This document shows positions 19,167 through 28,883 of a stretch of DNA of 64,000 nucleotides, piece after piece. The stretch is taken from NCBI RefSeq assembly GCF_027944115.1, contig NZ_JAPJZI010000001.1, positions 3,658,001-3,722,000 of the forward strand, read 5' to 3'. How positions within the stretch are numbered: position 1 is the stretch's first letter; each line of letters starts with the position of its first letter. Source of the DNA: Hoeflea prorocentri (GTDB lineage Bacteria > Pseudomonadota > Alphaproteobacteria > Rhizobiales > Rhizobiaceae). The notes beneath the pieces were generated by a model that was given only the letters and a program-made list of their open reading frames with translations, did no database searches and was not told the origin of the DNA. The position numbers were made by a program, and so were the translations under genes.

Positions 19167-19183
19167 GGACGGGGACTGACCAG

Positions 19184-21397
19184 ATGAGCTACACGAACTT
19201 CACACTCGAAACCGATTCTGACGGCATCGCCCTCGTCACATGGGACATGACCGACAAGACCATGAATGTGTTTACCCTCGAGGTGCTTGAGGAACTGGAC
19301 GCTATTGTCGACAAGGTGACCAATGACGAAGCCATCAAGGGCGCGGTCATCACGTCCGGCAAATCGACTTTCTCTGGCGGCGCTGACCTGACGATCATGG
19401 CCTCGATCTTCGAGCGCATCCATGAGGAAAGGAAAAAGAACCCCGAGGGCGTCGCGCAGATACTGTTTGACCAGATCGGCCAGATGACAAGTCTCTTCCG
19501 CAAGCTTGAGACCTGCGGCAAGCCGTGGGTGTCGGCAATCAACGGCGTGTGCATGGGCGGCGCATTTGAAATGTCGCTTGCGTGCCATGGCCGTGTCGCC
19601 GCCGATGCCGGTCACGTCAAGATGGCGCTTCCGGAAGTCAAGGTGGGTATCTTCCCGGGTGCGGGCGGGACCCAGCGCGTGCCGCGCCTGACCAATCAGC
19701 AGGACGCGCTGATGATGATGACCACCGGTCAAAATCTCAGCCCGAAGCGGGCCAAGGCTCTTGGCCTCGTCCACGACATCGTCGAGCCGGATCAGCTTAT
19801 CGAAACGGCCAAGCAGATGATCCGCGACGGGCTGAAACCGGTCCAGCCATGGGATGAAAAGGGGTTCAAACTGCCGGGCGGCCAAATCTGGAGCCCGCAG
19901 GGCGCGCAGCTGTGGCCAGCCGTTTCGGCCAATCTGCGCAAGCAGAGCTACGCCAATTATCCGGCGGCAATCGCCATCATCAAATGCGTCTATGAAGGAT
20001 TGCAGGTGCCGTTCGACACCGGCCTGCGCATCGAGCAACGCTACTTCACGGAGATTCTGCAGACGCCGGAAGCCTATGCGATGGTGCGCTCGCTGTTCGT
20101 GTCGCTGCAGGAGCTCAACAAGGGTGCGCGGCGGCCGGCCGGTATCGAGAAAACCAAGTTCTCCAAGATCGGCGTGATCGGTGCCGGGTTCATGGGTGCA
20201 GGCATTGCGTTCGTGACCGCCAAGGCCGGCATTCCGGTTGTCCTTATCGACCGCGACCAGGAGGCTGCAGACAAGGGCAAGGCCCATTCCGAAGGTCTTG
20301 TCGCCGCAGCGATGAAGAAAAAGCGTATGAGCCAGGAGGACGCCGACAAGCTGCTTTCTCTGATCACGCCCAGCACGGACTATTCCGATCTTGAGGGTGC
20401 AGAGCTGGTGATCGAGGCCGTTTTCGAGGATCGCGGGATCAAGAAGACCGTCACCGAGGCAACGGAAGCCGTTCTGGCCCCGGGCTCAGTGTTTGCGTCG
20501 AATACCTCCACACTGCCGATCACGGGTCTTGCCGAAAACTCCAAGCGGCCCGACGATTTTGTCGGCATCCACTTCTTCTCGCCGGTCGACAAGATGATGC
20601 TCGTGGAGATCATTCTTGGAGAAAAGACCGGCGACAGGGCACTCGCCGTTGCGCTCGACTATGTCCAGGCGATCAAGAAGACACCGATCGTCGTCAACGA
20701 CACGCGCGGCTTCTACGTCAATCGCTGCGTCATGCGGTACATGAACGAGGCCTACAGCATGCTGGTCGAAGGCATTCCGCCGGCGATGATCGAGAACATC
20801 GCCAAGATGGCCGGCATGCCGGTCGGACCGCTGGCGCTCAATGACGAGGTGGCCATCGATCTGACACAGAAGATCCACCGCGCCACCATCGCAGATCTCG
20901 GCGACAAGGCCGTCGACCCACGCCATGTCCAGCTCATAGACACGATGGTCGATACGCATGGGCGGACCGGACGCAAGAGTGGAAAAGGCTTTTACGACTA
21001 CCCGGCGAAACCGGCCAAGAAGCATCTTTGGCCGGGCCTGAAAGACCTTTACCCGCAGCAGGATCCTGACAATGTCAGCGTGGACGAGATAAGGAACCGC
21101 TTCCTCGTCACCGTCGCGCTCGAAGCCGCTCGGACCGTGGAGGAAGGCATCGTGACCGACCCGCGCGAGGCAGATATCGGATCGATCCTCGGCTTCGGCT
21201 TTGCGCCCTATACCGGTGGCGCACTGTCTTATATCGATGAGATCGGCGCAAAGGACTTCGTAGAGATGTGCGATGATCTGGCATCGCGCCATGGCGAGCA
21301 TTTCAAACCGACGCCGCTGCTGAAGGATATGGCCACCAAGGGCGACAGTTTCTACAGCCGTTTCGGACAGGGCGCGGGCATCGGACAAGCAGCCTGA
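19184..21397 (+). CDS. fadJ: Bifunctional enoyl-CoA hydratase / 3-hydroxyacyl-CoA dehydrogenase (FadJ/FadB type)
   Basis: A 737-residue fusion. The N-terminal crotonase domain (about 1-200) has SGGADLTIM, MGGAFEMSLACHGRVA and LPEVKVGIFPGAGGTQR, which carry both catalytic glutamates. The NAD-binding domain begins near residue 326 (KIGVIGAGFMGAGIAFVTA) and contains VGIHFFSPVDKMMLVEII with the catalytic His. The C-terminal dimerisation domain includes NDTRGFYVNRC. It performs hydration and NAD-dependent oxidation of beta-oxidation. ATG 19184 (MSYTNFTLE) follows a GGACGGGG ribosome site. Last gene of the operon before a strong terminator. FadB and FadJ cannot be separated by eye. Confidence 0.92.
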   Translation: MSYTNFTLETDSDGIALVTWDMTDKTMNVFTLEVLEELDAIVDKVTNDEAIKGAVITSGKSTFSGGADLTIMASIFERIHEERKKNPEGVAQILFDQIGQMTSLFRKLETCGKPWVSAINGVCMGGAFEMSLACHGRVAADAGHVKMALPEVKVGIFPGAGGTQRVPRLTNQQDALMMMTTGQNLSPKRAKALGLVHDIVEPDQLIETAKQMIRDGLKPVQPWDEKGFKLPGGQIWSPQGAQLWPAVSANLRKQSYANYPAAIAIIKCVYEGLQVPFDTGLRIEQRYFTEILQTPEAYAMVRSLFVSLQELNKGARRPAGIEKTKFSKIGVIGAGFMGAGIAFVTAKAGIPVVLIDRDQEAADKGKAHSEGLVAAAMKKKRMSQEDADKLLSLITPSTDYSDLEGAELVIEAVFEDRGIKKTVTEATEAVLAPGSVFASNTSTLPITGLAENSKRPDDFVGIHFFSPVDKMMLVEIILGEKTGDRALAVALDYVQAIKKTPIVVNDTRGFYVNRCVMRYMNEAYSMLVEGIPPAMIENIAKMAGMPVGPLALNDEVAIDLTQKIHRATIADLGDKAVDPRHVQLIDTMVDTHGRTGRKSGKGFYDYPAKPAKKHLWPGLKDLYPQQDPDNVSVDEIRNRFLVTVALEAARTVEEGIVTDPREADIGSILGFGFAPYTGGALSYIDEIGAKDFVEMCDDLASRHGEHFKPTPLLKDMATKGDSFYSRFGQGAGIGQAA

Positions 21398-21416
21398 CCG
21401 GATCAACATGCACTTT

Positions 21417-21444
21417 AAAGCGGGCCCTTGCGGCCCGCTTTTTT
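21417..21444 (+). terminator. Intrinsic terminator of the beta-oxidation operon
   Basis: AAAGCGGGCC (21417-21426) and GGCCCGCTTT (21432-21441) form a perfect 10-bp stem with loop CTTGC, followed directly by a T-run. It lies 20 bp past the last stop of the operon. Confidence 0.92.
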
Positions 21445-21532
21445 CTGTCCTGCCTCTTTTCCGGGACTGGCCGGATGCTAGTTGAAAATTCAGCGGCACA
21501 ATGAGCGCCAAGCTCATTTGGGAGGAATTCGC

Positions 21533-22147
21533 ATGGCAGTGGTCGACTACTATTTTTATGGAGCATCGCCGTTCACCTATCTGGGGCATGGCGCCCTCAT
21601 GCGGGCCGCTGAGCGCCAGGGCGCCGAGATTGTCTTCAAGCCGGTGAACCTGATGACGATATGGGCTGTCTCCGGCGCGGTGCCGCCGGCACAGCGCCCC
21701 CCGGTGCGCCAGCGGTACCGGCTGGTCGAGTTGCAGCGGATCGCCGAATACAGGGGCCTGCCCATCAACACCAAGCCAAAGTTCTGGCCAACCGATACGT
21801 CGCTTGCCGATCAGGCGGTGATCGCCCTCGTCGAGGCGGGCGAGAACCCTGCCGATTACATGCAGAAGGTCTTTGCCGGCGTTTGGGCCGATGAACGCGA
21901 GCTGTCCGACCGGGCCGTTGTCGCAAGCATGCTTTCCGATTGCGGTTTTGACGCCGACGCGATCCTTGAGCGCGCGGCCTCGGACGATATTGCCGCGATC
22001 CGGGACCGCAATTCCGAAGACGCGGTGGCGGCCGATGCAGTTGGCGTACCGGCCTATGTGCTCAACGGAGAGGTGTTCTGGGGACAGGATCGTATCGACC
22101 TTCTGGAGCATGCGCTGAAGACCGGCCGCGCGCCATACACCCCCTAG
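21533..22147 (+). CDS. 2-hydroxychromene-2-carboxylate isomerase family protein (DsbA fold)
   Basis: A 204-residue protein of the HCCA isomerase/GST-kappa branch of DsbA-like proteins. The start MAVVDYYFYGASPFTYLG holds the SPFTYLG glutathione/serine site, and the C-terminal AVGVPAYVLNGEVFWGQDRI is the usual cis-Pro and WGQDR ending. A GGGAGGAA ribosome site precedes ATG 21533. There are no aromatic degradation genes nearby, so use in naphthalene-type catabolism is not supported; a glutathione-dependent isomerase or detoxification role is more neutral. Confidence 0.85.
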   Translation: MAVVDYYFYGASPFTYLGHGALMRAAERQGAEIVFKPVNLMTIWAVSGAVPPAQRPPVRQRYRLVELQRIAEYRGLPINTKPKFWPTDTSLADQAVIALVEAGENPADYMQKVFAGVWADERELSDRAVVASMLSDCGFDADAILERAASDDIAAIRDRNSEDAVAADAVGVPAYVLNGEVFWGQDRIDLLEHALKTGRAPYTP

Positions 22148-22209
22148 CGCTTCAAATTCCGCCGCGGCTGGTTTAAAAAGTCCGGCAGGAACAGCCGGAT
22201 TGGGGCCGG

Positions 22210-22842
22210 ATGATGCTCTCGCACAAGCAGATTTGGTCTGCCATCGACACGCTTGCCGAACATAACGGCATGTCCGTCTCGGCGCTGGCGCGCCGCGCGG
22301 GGCTGGACCCGACGTCTTTCAATCGCTCGAAAAGGCTGAGTTCCGACGGGCGGCAGCGCTGGCCATCGACAGAATCCATATCGCGCATTCTGGAAGCGAC
22401 GGGCTGCACCATCAGCGATTTTGCCAATCTTGCGGGAACCGGCGCGTCCCCGAAACGGCAGGCGGTCCCGCTGCTCGGTTTTGCCCAGGCGGGCGATGGC
22501 GGCTATTTCGACGATGGCGGCTTTCCGACCGGCCATGGCTGGGATGTGGTCGACATGCCGGCGACCGCATCGCGTCAGGCCTATGCGCTGCAGGTTCAGG
22601 GAGAATCCATGCTGCCCCTTTACCGCAACGGCGATACGCTGATCGTCGACCCGGAGGCGCGGGTGCGTCGGGGCGACCGGGTCGTGGCCCGCACTCGCGA
22701 CGGCGAGATCATGGCAAAAATCCTGCGCCGCAACGGCCCCGAGTTGGTGGAGCTTGCATCGCTCAATCCGGACCATGCGGACCGGCATTTTACCGTCAGC
22801 GAGATTGACTGGATCGCGCGCATTGTGTGGGCAAGCCAATGA
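22210..22842 (+). CDS. Helix-turn-helix transcriptional regulator with S24 (LexA/CI-like) peptidase domain
   Basis: A 210-residue protein with an N-terminal helix-turn-helix (about residues 20-60, SVSALARRAGLDPTSFNRS) and a C-terminal S24 peptidase domain. The catalytic pair is visible: S133 in VQGESMLPL and K170 in MAKIL, with an Ala-Gly in AQAGDGG (94-95) where autocleavage could occur. Such repressors respond to DNA damage or other stress. The stop overlaps the start of the thermonuclease gene (ATGA), so the two are translated together. The target genes are unknown. Confidence 0.88.
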   Translation: MMLSHKQIWSAIDTLAEHNGMSVSALARRAGLDPTSFNRSKRLSSDGRQRWPSTESISRILEATGCTISDFANLAGTGASPKRQAVPLLGFAQAGDGGYFDDGGFPTGHGWDVVDMPATASRQAYALQVQGESMLPLYRNGDTLIVDPEARVRRGDRVVARTRDGEIMAKILRRNGPELVELASLNPDHADRHFTVSEIDWIARIVWASQ

Positions 22843-23612
22843 TGTTTTTGCAACGCTTCAACGCCCTTGCGCGCCCGGCCTCGATCCTGATCGTCGTGCT
22901 CATGGCCGCATGGGTGCTCTACCATTTCGCCCCTGATCCATCGGCGCGGCAAGAGCGTCGGGCATCGGGTCCGCTCTGGTCTGGCGACGCGCCGGTCGAA
23001 ACCGCATCGCCGACCGATGCCATGTCGCCGCGGGCCATCGCGCCGCAACAGTTCGCAACGCCCTTTGCGCAAAACGCCGCAGAGCTCGAGCGCATCGCGC
23101 CGCGCGCACCGCTCACCCCCCAGGTCGAGCCGGAGACAGGCCCGCGTCCGACCCTTTTGCACAAGCCCCTGGTGATCGCCGCCGGCGAGATCGTCTTTCC
23201 CGAGGGCGGACTTCGCCTCAAGGGCATTATCGTGACCGATCCGGACGAGACCTGCACGAGCCCGGACGGACAGCTGTGGCCCTGCGGGATCATCGCCCGC
23301 ACGGCGTTCCGCAATTTCATCGGCGGGCGGTCCCTGTCGTGCAATCTGACGGACGACCGATGGAAGGATATTCTCGTCGTCTCCTGCCTTGTCGGCCGGC
23401 AGGACCCCGCGGCCTGGCTTGCAAGCAGTGGCTGGGTGCGCACTTTCGTCGGCAGCAAATATGCCGAGCTGGAACAGGCGGCTCAAAAGGAAGGCGCCGG
23501 CATTTTCGGGAACGATCCGCGCGGCCTGCCTGCCGTGCCCGACAGCAATGTCGCCGTTTCGCCCGACAGTGTCAGCTCTCCGACAGATCCCCTGCCAGTG
23601 CCTTTGCGATGA
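22839..23612 (+). CDS. Thermonuclease (SNase-like) family protein, exported or membrane-anchored
   Basis: A 257-residue protein with an N-terminal hydrophobic anchor ([18 protein letters not shown]), a Pro/Ala-rich linker and an SNase-like domain from about residue 110 ([20 protein letters not shown], then [13 protein letters not shown] and [12 protein letters not shown]). It probably acts in the periplasm on nucleic acids, although the classical catalytic Asp/Arg residues cannot be fully matched by eye. The ATG overlaps the stop of the S24 regulator. Its 3' end overlaps convergent lysK by 41 bp. Confidence 0.8.
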   Translation: MMFLQRFNALARPASILIVVLMAAWVLYHFAPDPSARQERRASGPLWSGDAPVETASPTDAMSPRAIAPQQFATPFAQNAAELERIAPRAPLTPQVEPETGPRPTLLHKPLVIAAGEIVFPEGGLRLKGIIVTDPDETCTSPDGQLWPCGIIARTAFRNFIGGRSLSCNLTDDRWKDILVVSCLVGRQDPAAWLASSGWVRTFVGSKYAELEQAAQKEGAGIFGNDPRGLPAVPDSNVAVSPDSVSSPTDPLPVPLR

Positions 23613-25236
23613 GCGCCCGCGTTTCGCCGATGCCGTAAAGGGCGACGAAGGAACCGAAACGCGGCCCCCGCTCCTGACCGAGCAGCACCTGATAGATCAT
23701 CTGGAAGAAGACGACCGAGACGCCGGGCCCGCCATCGGGGCTCTTGCGCTTGGGATCCTGGTAGCGCTCGATGGCGCGGGCGACGTCGAGGATCGAATCC
23801 TGGATCGTCCCGCCATCGGCATCTTCCGGCAGGCCTGCGAGCTTTCCGTCGATCCCGGCAAGCGCCTCGCACTCCACCTCATCGGGCGCCCTGAAGACTT
23901 TTGTCGGCTTGACGAAATCGTTGAAGTAACGGATCGCATAGCCGACCAGTTCGTCGAGCTTGGGGTGCGACTGCGCCGTGACACCCGGCGCATAGCGCGA
24001 GATGAAGCCCCAAAGGACATCGCTGTTTTCGGCGTTCGACGCGCTGACCAGATTGAGCAGCATGGCAAAGGGCACCGGATTGTCGATATCCGGCGGGTTG
24101 CCGTCATGCATATGCCAGACCGGATTGCCCAGCCGGTTTTTCCAATCCTGTTTCCGGTAGGCCGCAAGGAAGGTGAAATACTCATCCACGGCCTTCGGAA
24201 TGACGTCGAAATAAAGCTTCTTGGCCGTTTTCGGCTTCTGGAACATGTAAAGCCCGAGACTTTCCTCGGACGCATAGGTCAGCCATTCATCAATCGTCAG
24301 GCCATTGCCCTTCGACTTTGAGATCTTCTGGCCGTTCTCGTCGAGAAACAGCTCGTAGTTGAAGCCTTCCGGAGCCGGCTTGCCGAGCGCGCGGCAGATT
24401 TTCGACGAAAGGTTCACACTGTCGATGAGGTCCTTGCCGGCCATCTCATAGTCGACACCGAGCGCAAACCAGCGCAGGGCCCAGTCGGCCTTCCACTGGC
24501 ACTTGACCCGGCCACCGGTCACGGGCGTTTCAACATGCTCGCCGGTTTCCGGATCGGCATAGGTCACCGTGCCGGTATCGGCATTGCGCGAGACCATCGG
24601 CACCTGCAGCACCTTGCCGGTGCGCTGGCATATGGGCAGGAAAGGCGCATAGGTTTCGCGGCGCTCCTCACCCAATGTCGGCAGGATGATCTTCATCACC
24701 TCGTCATAGACTTCGAGCATGCGCAGCAACGCCGCGTCGAACCGGCCGCTGGTGTAGACGTCGGTGGAGGAAACGAACTTGTAGTCGAAACCGAACCGGT
24801 CCAGAAAGGCCCGCAAACGGGCATTGTTGGCCGCACCAAAGGACGGATACTCGTTGGAAAACGGATCGGGTACCCTGGTCAGCGGCATGCCGAGATATTG
24901 CGTCAGCATCTCCTGATTGGGCAGGTTGGCCGGCACCTTGCGGAAGCCGTCCATATCGTCGGAAAAACACAGGATCTTGGTCTTGACCGTATCGCGCGTC
25001 AGCACGCGAAAGGCATGACGCACCATGGAGGTGCGCGCCACCTCTCCAAAGGTGCCGATATGTGGCAGGCCGGACGGCCCGTAACCCGTTTCGAACAGGA
25101 CTGTTTCGGGGTAGCCGGACTTCTCGTAACGTTTGACGATCTTCCGGGCCTCTTCGAACGGCCAGGCTTTCGCCTCAGCCGCCGCCGCAATCATATCTTC
25201 GTCAAGATCGATCTGGGTCAGGGCCGTGGTGTTCAT
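23572..25236 (-). CDS. lysK: Lysine--tRNA ligase, class I
   Basis: A 554-residue class I synthetase charging tRNA-Lys. Signatures are the HIGH-type [14 protein letters not shown] (about residues 56-69) and KMSKS-type [11 protein letters not shown], with [13 protein letters not shown] between them. Alphaproteobacteria and archaea use this class I enzyme in place of the class II LysS. Length is normal. The last 41 bp overlap the convergent thermonuclease gene. The gene is monocistronic with a 332-bp upstream gap. Confidence 0.95.
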   Translation of the reverse strand: MNTTALTQIDLDEDMIAAAAEAKAWPFEEARKIVKRYEKSGYPETVLFETGYGPSGLPHIGTFGEVARTSMVRHAFRVLTRDTVKTKILCFSDDMDGFRKVPANLPNQEMLTQYLGMPLTRVPDPFSNEYPSFGAANNARLRAFLDRFGFDYKFVSSTDVYTSGRFDAALLRMLEVYDEVMKIILPTLGEERRETYAPFLPICQRTGKVLQVPMVSRNADTGTVTYADPETGEHVETPVTGGRVKCQWKADWALRWFALGVDYEMAGKDLIDSVNLSSKICRALGKPAPEGFNYELFLDENGQKISKSKGNGLTIDEWLTYASEESLGLYMFQKPKTAKKLYFDVIPKAVDEYFTFLAAYRKQDWKNRLGNPVWHMHDGNPPDIDNPVPFAMLLNLVSASNAENSDVLWGFISRYAPGVTAQSHPKLDELVGYAIRYFNDFVKPTKVFRAPDEVECEALAGIDGKLAGLPEDADGGTIQDSILDVARAIERYQDPKRKSPDGGPGVSVVFFQMIYQVLLGQERGPRFGSFVALYGIGETRALIAKALAGDLSES

Positions 25237-25568
25237 CGTCTCACTTTCAGGGTCTTCGCGACCGGTTTTTTGATAAATGGATGGCCGTCCCGCGCGGGCG
25301 CTGTTTTATTGCAACGGATGGCCTGATTCCGGTGCGCAGCGGTTTCGGTTTGCTGCAGCGCAGCGGAACCTATGCCGACAGCGGCCCAAGGTCAATGAGG
25401 CGTTTGGCGCCGCTCGCGCGCACTCACAAATGCGCCAGTCGATTTTTACTTCAAAACAGGCCGCCCGCACTCTATAGAACCAGCAGACAACCAACTTGCG
25501 CTATGCCGCGCCGCTTCATAATTTAAGCGCGGACACATCAACAGGACGCAGACCAAGAAGGACCTTGC
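25237..25568. other. Intergenic region between lysK and the TerB gene
   Basis: A 332-bp divergent gap that should hold the promoters of lysK (minus) and the TerB gene (plus). No RNA gene, repeat or convincing small ORF was seen in it. Confidence 0.5.
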
Positions 25569-25982
25569 ATGTCATCCCCGATTACAATCCAGGACGCGCT
25601 TATCTATGTCATGGTGACCATGTCTGCCGTCGACAGGACAATGACCGACGCCGAACTCGCACAAATCGGCAATGTCACACGCACGCTGCCGATCTTCCAG
25701 GACTTCAACGAAGAGCGGCTGGTTCGCGTGTCGAAGGATTGCGGCGCAATCCTGAGCGAGCAGGACGGGCTGGATACGGTGTTGCTGATCATTCACGACG
25801 CGCTGCCGGCGAACCTCTACGATACAGCCTATTCGCTCGCCGTAGAGATTGCCGCCGCCGATCTTCACGTCGAGCAGGAAGAATTGCGGTTTTTGCAGAT
25901 TCTGCGTGACCGTCTGGCGTTGGACAAACTGACTTGCGCCGCCATCGAACGCGGCGCCATGGCCCGCTACCGCACTCACTAG
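25569..25982 (+). CDS. TerB family tellurite-resistance-like protein
   Basis: A 137-residue all-alpha protein resembling the TerB/DjlA N-terminal domain, with acidic metal-binding-type residues in VDRTMTDAEL and AADLHVEQEELRFL, the paired pattern of TerB. Members bind metal ions and act in stress-response complexes at the membrane. There are no other ter genes nearby, so tellurite resistance itself is not indicated. It precedes the sterol desaturase gene by 75 bp and may be co-transcribed. Confidence 0.85.
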   Translation: MSSPITIQDALIYVMVTMSAVDRTMTDAELAQIGNVTRTLPIFQDFNEERLVRVSKDCGAILSEQDGLDTVLLIIHDALPANLYDTAYSLAVEIAAADLHVEQEELRFLQILRDRLALDKLTCAAIERGAMARYRTH

Positions 25983-26057
25983 GTCTGTCAGCGGCGTTCA
26001 AGCGTGCCTTGGCGTCCATCGGCGCTATATTGAGAGGCGAACTACCGGAGTTTGCTC

Positions 26058-26867
26058 ATGGAACTGTTCGGGCTTTCGGAACCCGTGGTGCGTCTCATCG
26101 CTTTTGGCGCGATCTTCCTGTCGATGGCCATCTTCGAACTGGCCAGCCCCCGGCTTGAACGGGAGGAGTTTATCGGCGCGGTCAAGGCGCGGCGCTGGTT
26201 CACCAACCTTTCCATCCTCGTATTATCCTCGCTGGCGCTACGGGTGATCTTCCCGCTTGCGGCCGTCGGCACGGCGCTGTGGGTCAACGAAAAGGGCTAC
26301 GGCCTTTTCAACCTTCTCGGCACACCGCCGATTGTCGCCGGCATCATCGCTTTCATCCTGCTCGATTTCGCCGTCTGGCTGGAACATGTCGTCAGCCACA
26401 AATTCCACATCCTGTGGCGCATTCACCGCATGCATCATGCTGACCCCGGTTTCGACGTGACGACCGCGCTGCGGTTTCATCCGCTGGAGATCGTGCTTTC
26501 CATGCTGTGGAAGGCTTTGATTATCCTCGCGCTCGGTCCGCCTGCAGTCGCCGTGCTTTTGTTCGAGATCGTTCTGAATGGCACCGCCATGTTCAATCAT
26601 TCGAACATCAAACTGCCGAAGACCCTCGACCGTTATCTGCGGCTGGTCCTCGTTACGCCGGATATGCACCGGGTGCACCATTCCAGCGATCCGCGCGAGA
26701 CCGATACCAATTACGGCTTCAACTTCCCCTTCTGGGACAGGTTTTTCAGAACCTATCACGCCCAGCCGCGCCTCGGCCATCAGGACATGGACATCGGGCT
26801 GACGAATTACCGCGGCGATGCGCCGACCAAGCTTGGCTGGTCGCTGTTGCTGCCCTTCCGCAAATAG
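26058..26867 (+). CDS. Sterol desaturase / fatty acid hydroxylase family protein
   Basis: A 269-residue membrane protein with about four hydrophobic segments and the di-iron histidine clusters HVVSHKFH, HRMHHAD and HRVHHSS of the fatty acid hydroxylase superfamily. It probably oxidises a lipid such as an ornithine lipid, carotenoid or sterol-like compound. ATG 26058 follows a CCGGAG site; TTG 26052 is an in-frame alternative. No partner reductase is encoded nearby. The substrate is unknown. Confidence 0.9.
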   Translation: MELFGLSEPVVRLIAFGAIFLSMAIFELASPRLEREEFIGAVKARRWFTNLSILVLSSLALRVIFPLAAVGTALWVNEKGYGLFNLLGTPPIVAGIIAFILLDFAVWLEHVVSHKFHILWRIHRMHHADPGFDVTTALRFHPLEIVLSMLWKALIILALGPPAVAVLLFEIVLNGTAMFNHSNIKLPKTLDRYLRLVLVTPDMHRVHHSSDPRETDTNYGFNFPFWDRFFRTYHAQPRLGHQDMDIGLTNYRGDAPTKLGWSLLLPFRK

Positions 26868-26879
26868 AAAAAGCTGCGG

Positions 26880-27713
26880 TCAATAAAGGCCGTTGGGGAA
26901 ATAACGCAGGTAGATTTCCCGCATGCGGCCATCCTTGCTGATTGCCAGAAGCGCATGGTCGAAGGCGTCCGCAAGGTCGGCGCTTTCGCGGCTGACGGCG
27001 ATGGAAAGTCCTTCGCCGAGGAAGTTCGGAGCGAAATAGGGTCCGTCAAAATAGGAGCAGCACTCATTGGCCGAATTGCTGATCAGCCAGAAGGACAGCT
27101 GCACGCCATCGCCGAAGACGGCATCGACTTCACCGGTTTTCAGACCGTCGAACATCCATTCGTCACGCTCATAGCTGACCGGCTGGATGTTCGGGAAATA
27201 GGCCCTGAGCATCGCATCATGGGCCGAGCCGGTGATCACGCCGACGCGCCGCCCGTCAAGGGCCGACGCATCGTCCCCGTCAATTTCGACCCGGTCCGAG
27301 CGCACGAACCGCGCCGGAAATTTCAGGAAAGGCCGGGTAAAGAGATAGGAATCGCGGCTGACGGAGTTGATCCCGACACCGGCGATGATCGCATCACCCT
27401 GCCCGCTGGCAATCGCCGTCGACAATTCACTCCAGGGCAAAACCTGGATCTGGCATTTCTGCGAGATGTTCAGTTCGTTGCAGATCTCGCGCGCCAGATC
27501 GACATGAAAGCCGGCCACCCGGTCCTGCTGGTCGATGAAGTTGAAGGGCGGGAAATCATAGGTCGTCAGAAATCGGATACGGTTGCGGGCCGCCAGATCC
27601 GGCACCTCGACACGCTCGCGCGGGTCCCAGTAGTTGGGCGAGGATATGGTTTGCGGCAGGGCAATCGATGCGCCCAGCACACAAAGAAGCCCCACAAGAG
27701 GCAGACGGATCAT
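26880..27713 (-). CDS. Periplasmic substrate-binding protein (family 3, amino-acid type)
   Basis: A 277-residue protein with a signal peptide (MIRLPLVGLLCVLGASIA) and a type II periplasmic binding fold of family 3: LTTYDFPPFNFIDQQDRVAGFHVDLAREI, then GQGDAIIAGVGI and GRRVGVITGSAHDAML. No ABC permease or ATPase genes are adjacent, so it is an orphan binding protein. It could be a sensor input or use a remote transporter. ATG 27713 is preferred because it begins the signal peptide; ATG 27746 would add 11 residues. tRNA-Gly lies just upstream on the same strand. Confidence 0.85.
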   Translation of the reverse strand: MIRLPLVGLLCVLGASIALPQTISSPNYWDPRERVEVPDLAARNRIRFLTTYDFPPFNFIDQQDRVAGFHVDLAREICNELNISQKCQIQVLPWSELSTAIASGQGDAIIAGVGINSVSRDSYLFTRPFLKFPARFVRSDRVEIDGDDASALDGRRVGVITGSAHDAMLRAYFPNIQPVSYERDEWMFDGLKTGEVDAVFGDGVQLSFWLISNSANECCSYFDGPYFAPNFLGEGLSIAVSRESADLADAFDHALLAISKDGRMREIYLRYFPNGLY

Positions 27714-27754
27714 GGTCTTGAAGAGCAGCACGCTATCCCCGAACAATTGACATA

Positions 27755-27828
27755 TGGAGCGGGTAGCGGGAATCGAACCCGCGCGTCAAGCTTGGGAAGC
27801 TTGCAGGCTACCATTACATCATACCCGC
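27755..27828 (-). tRNA. tRNA-Gly (anticodon CCC)
   Basis: The 74-nt minus-strand sequence folds as a cloverleaf: acceptor GCGGGTA/TACCCGC, D-loop TAATGGTAG, anticodon stem CAAGC/GCTTG with loop TTCCCAA (anticodon CCC, reading GGG), T-arm CGGGTTCGATTCCCG, and an encoded CCA at 27755-27757. The D-stem has one weak pair, as I recall for other rhizobial tRNA-Gly(CCC) genes. Confidence 0.95.
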
Positions 27829-27952
27829 TTGCGCCATTTGCATCGAACTTTGGCTCAAGATCGAAGCAACGGCCTTTTCTGTCAAGCGCAGCTTGACTCG
27901 GGCCCGGCCCGTTGCCATGTGCAGGTGGATTGTGATCACCGGTTCCAACCTT

Positions 27953-28741
27953 ATGCTGCAACTGAAAAATCTGCTCGAAAACCGCAAGTTCGAATGGTTC
28001 ATCACGGCCATTATCATCATCAATGCCATCACGCTTGGCCTTGAGACGATCCCGTTCGCGGTGGAGCATTTCGGTCCGCTGCTCTACGCGATGGACCGGA
28101 CGATCCTTGGCGTCTTCGTGGTTGAACTTGTCGCCAAGATGGCGGTCTACCGGCTGTCATTCGCCAAGGATCCGTGGCGCATCTTCGATTTCATCATTGT
28201 CGGCATTGCGCTGCTTCCGACCACCGGCAGTCTTTCGGTGCTGCGGGCGCTGCGTATCCTCAGGGTCTTGCGCCTCGTCTCCATGGTGCCGTCGCTCCGG
28301 CGTGTCGTCGGCGGGCTGATCGCCGCCCTGCCCGGCATGGGCTCGATCGTCTTGCTGCTGGGGCTGGTTTTCTACGTTTTCTCGGTCATGGCGACCAAAC
28401 TTTACGGTGCAAGCTTCCCCGAATGGTTCGGCTCGATCCCGGCCTCGGCCTATTCGCTGTTCCAGATCATGACGCTGGAAAGCTGGTCGATGGGCATCGT
28501 GCGGCCGGTGATGGACGTCTACCCGATGGCCTGGGCGTTTTTCGTCCCCTTCATCGTGACGACATCCTTCACGGTCTTGAACCTTTTCATCGGCATCATC
28601 GTCTCGGCCATGCAGGCCGAGCATGAGGCCGAGGCTTCGGCCGACCGGGAGTTGCTGCAGAACGAACAGGAAATGATCCTCAACGAAATCCGTGCCCTGC
28701 GGGCGGACGTCGCCGCAATGAAGGCCGACAAATCAGGATAA
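27953..28741 (+). CDS. Bacterial voltage-gated sodium channel (BacNav/NaChBac type)
   Basis: A 262-residue six-helix ion channel. S1-S3 cover about residues 13-100. S4 carries four arginines at every third position in VLRALRILRVLRLV. The pore filter reads TLESWS (residues 174-179), matching the Na+-selective filter of NaChBac-type channels. S6 (FVPFIVTTSFTVLNLFIGIIVSA, first 20 residues being the core) is followed by a C-terminal coiled coil (EASADRELLQNEQEMILNE). It forms tetramers in the inner membrane. ATG 27953 is preferred over 27893, which would add hydrophilic residues reading through unrelated sequence. Confidence 0.92.
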   Translation: MLQLKNLLENRKFEWFITAIIIINAITLGLETIPFAVEHFGPLLYAMDRTILGVFVVELVAKMAVYRLSFAKDPWRIFDFIIVGIALLPTTGSLSVLRALRILRVLRLVSMVPSLRRVVGGLIAALPGMGSIVLLLGLVFYVFSVMATKLYGASFPEWFGSIPASAYSLFQIMTLESWSMGIVRPVMDVYPMAWAFFVPFIVTTSFTVLNLFIGIIVSAMQAEHEAEASADRELLQNEQEMILNEIRALRADVAAMKADKSG

Positions 28742-28883
28742 CCAACCACAGGCATCTGGACAGTTCTAGGCTTGCGGCAAATCCACACCCTGATGAAGAG
28801 CAGAGGACCTCGCCGGCCTTTCGCACAACTTCCGTTTGCAACGGCATTGAAGGCGGATTTCGGCCGAAACTGAGCTGCTCGCT

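Noticed and set aside
20486-22111. Open frame of 541 codons on the minus strand opposite the fadJ-like gene and the isomerase gene
   Set aside because: It spans two real plus-strand genes and a strong terminator between them, and its translation matches nothing.
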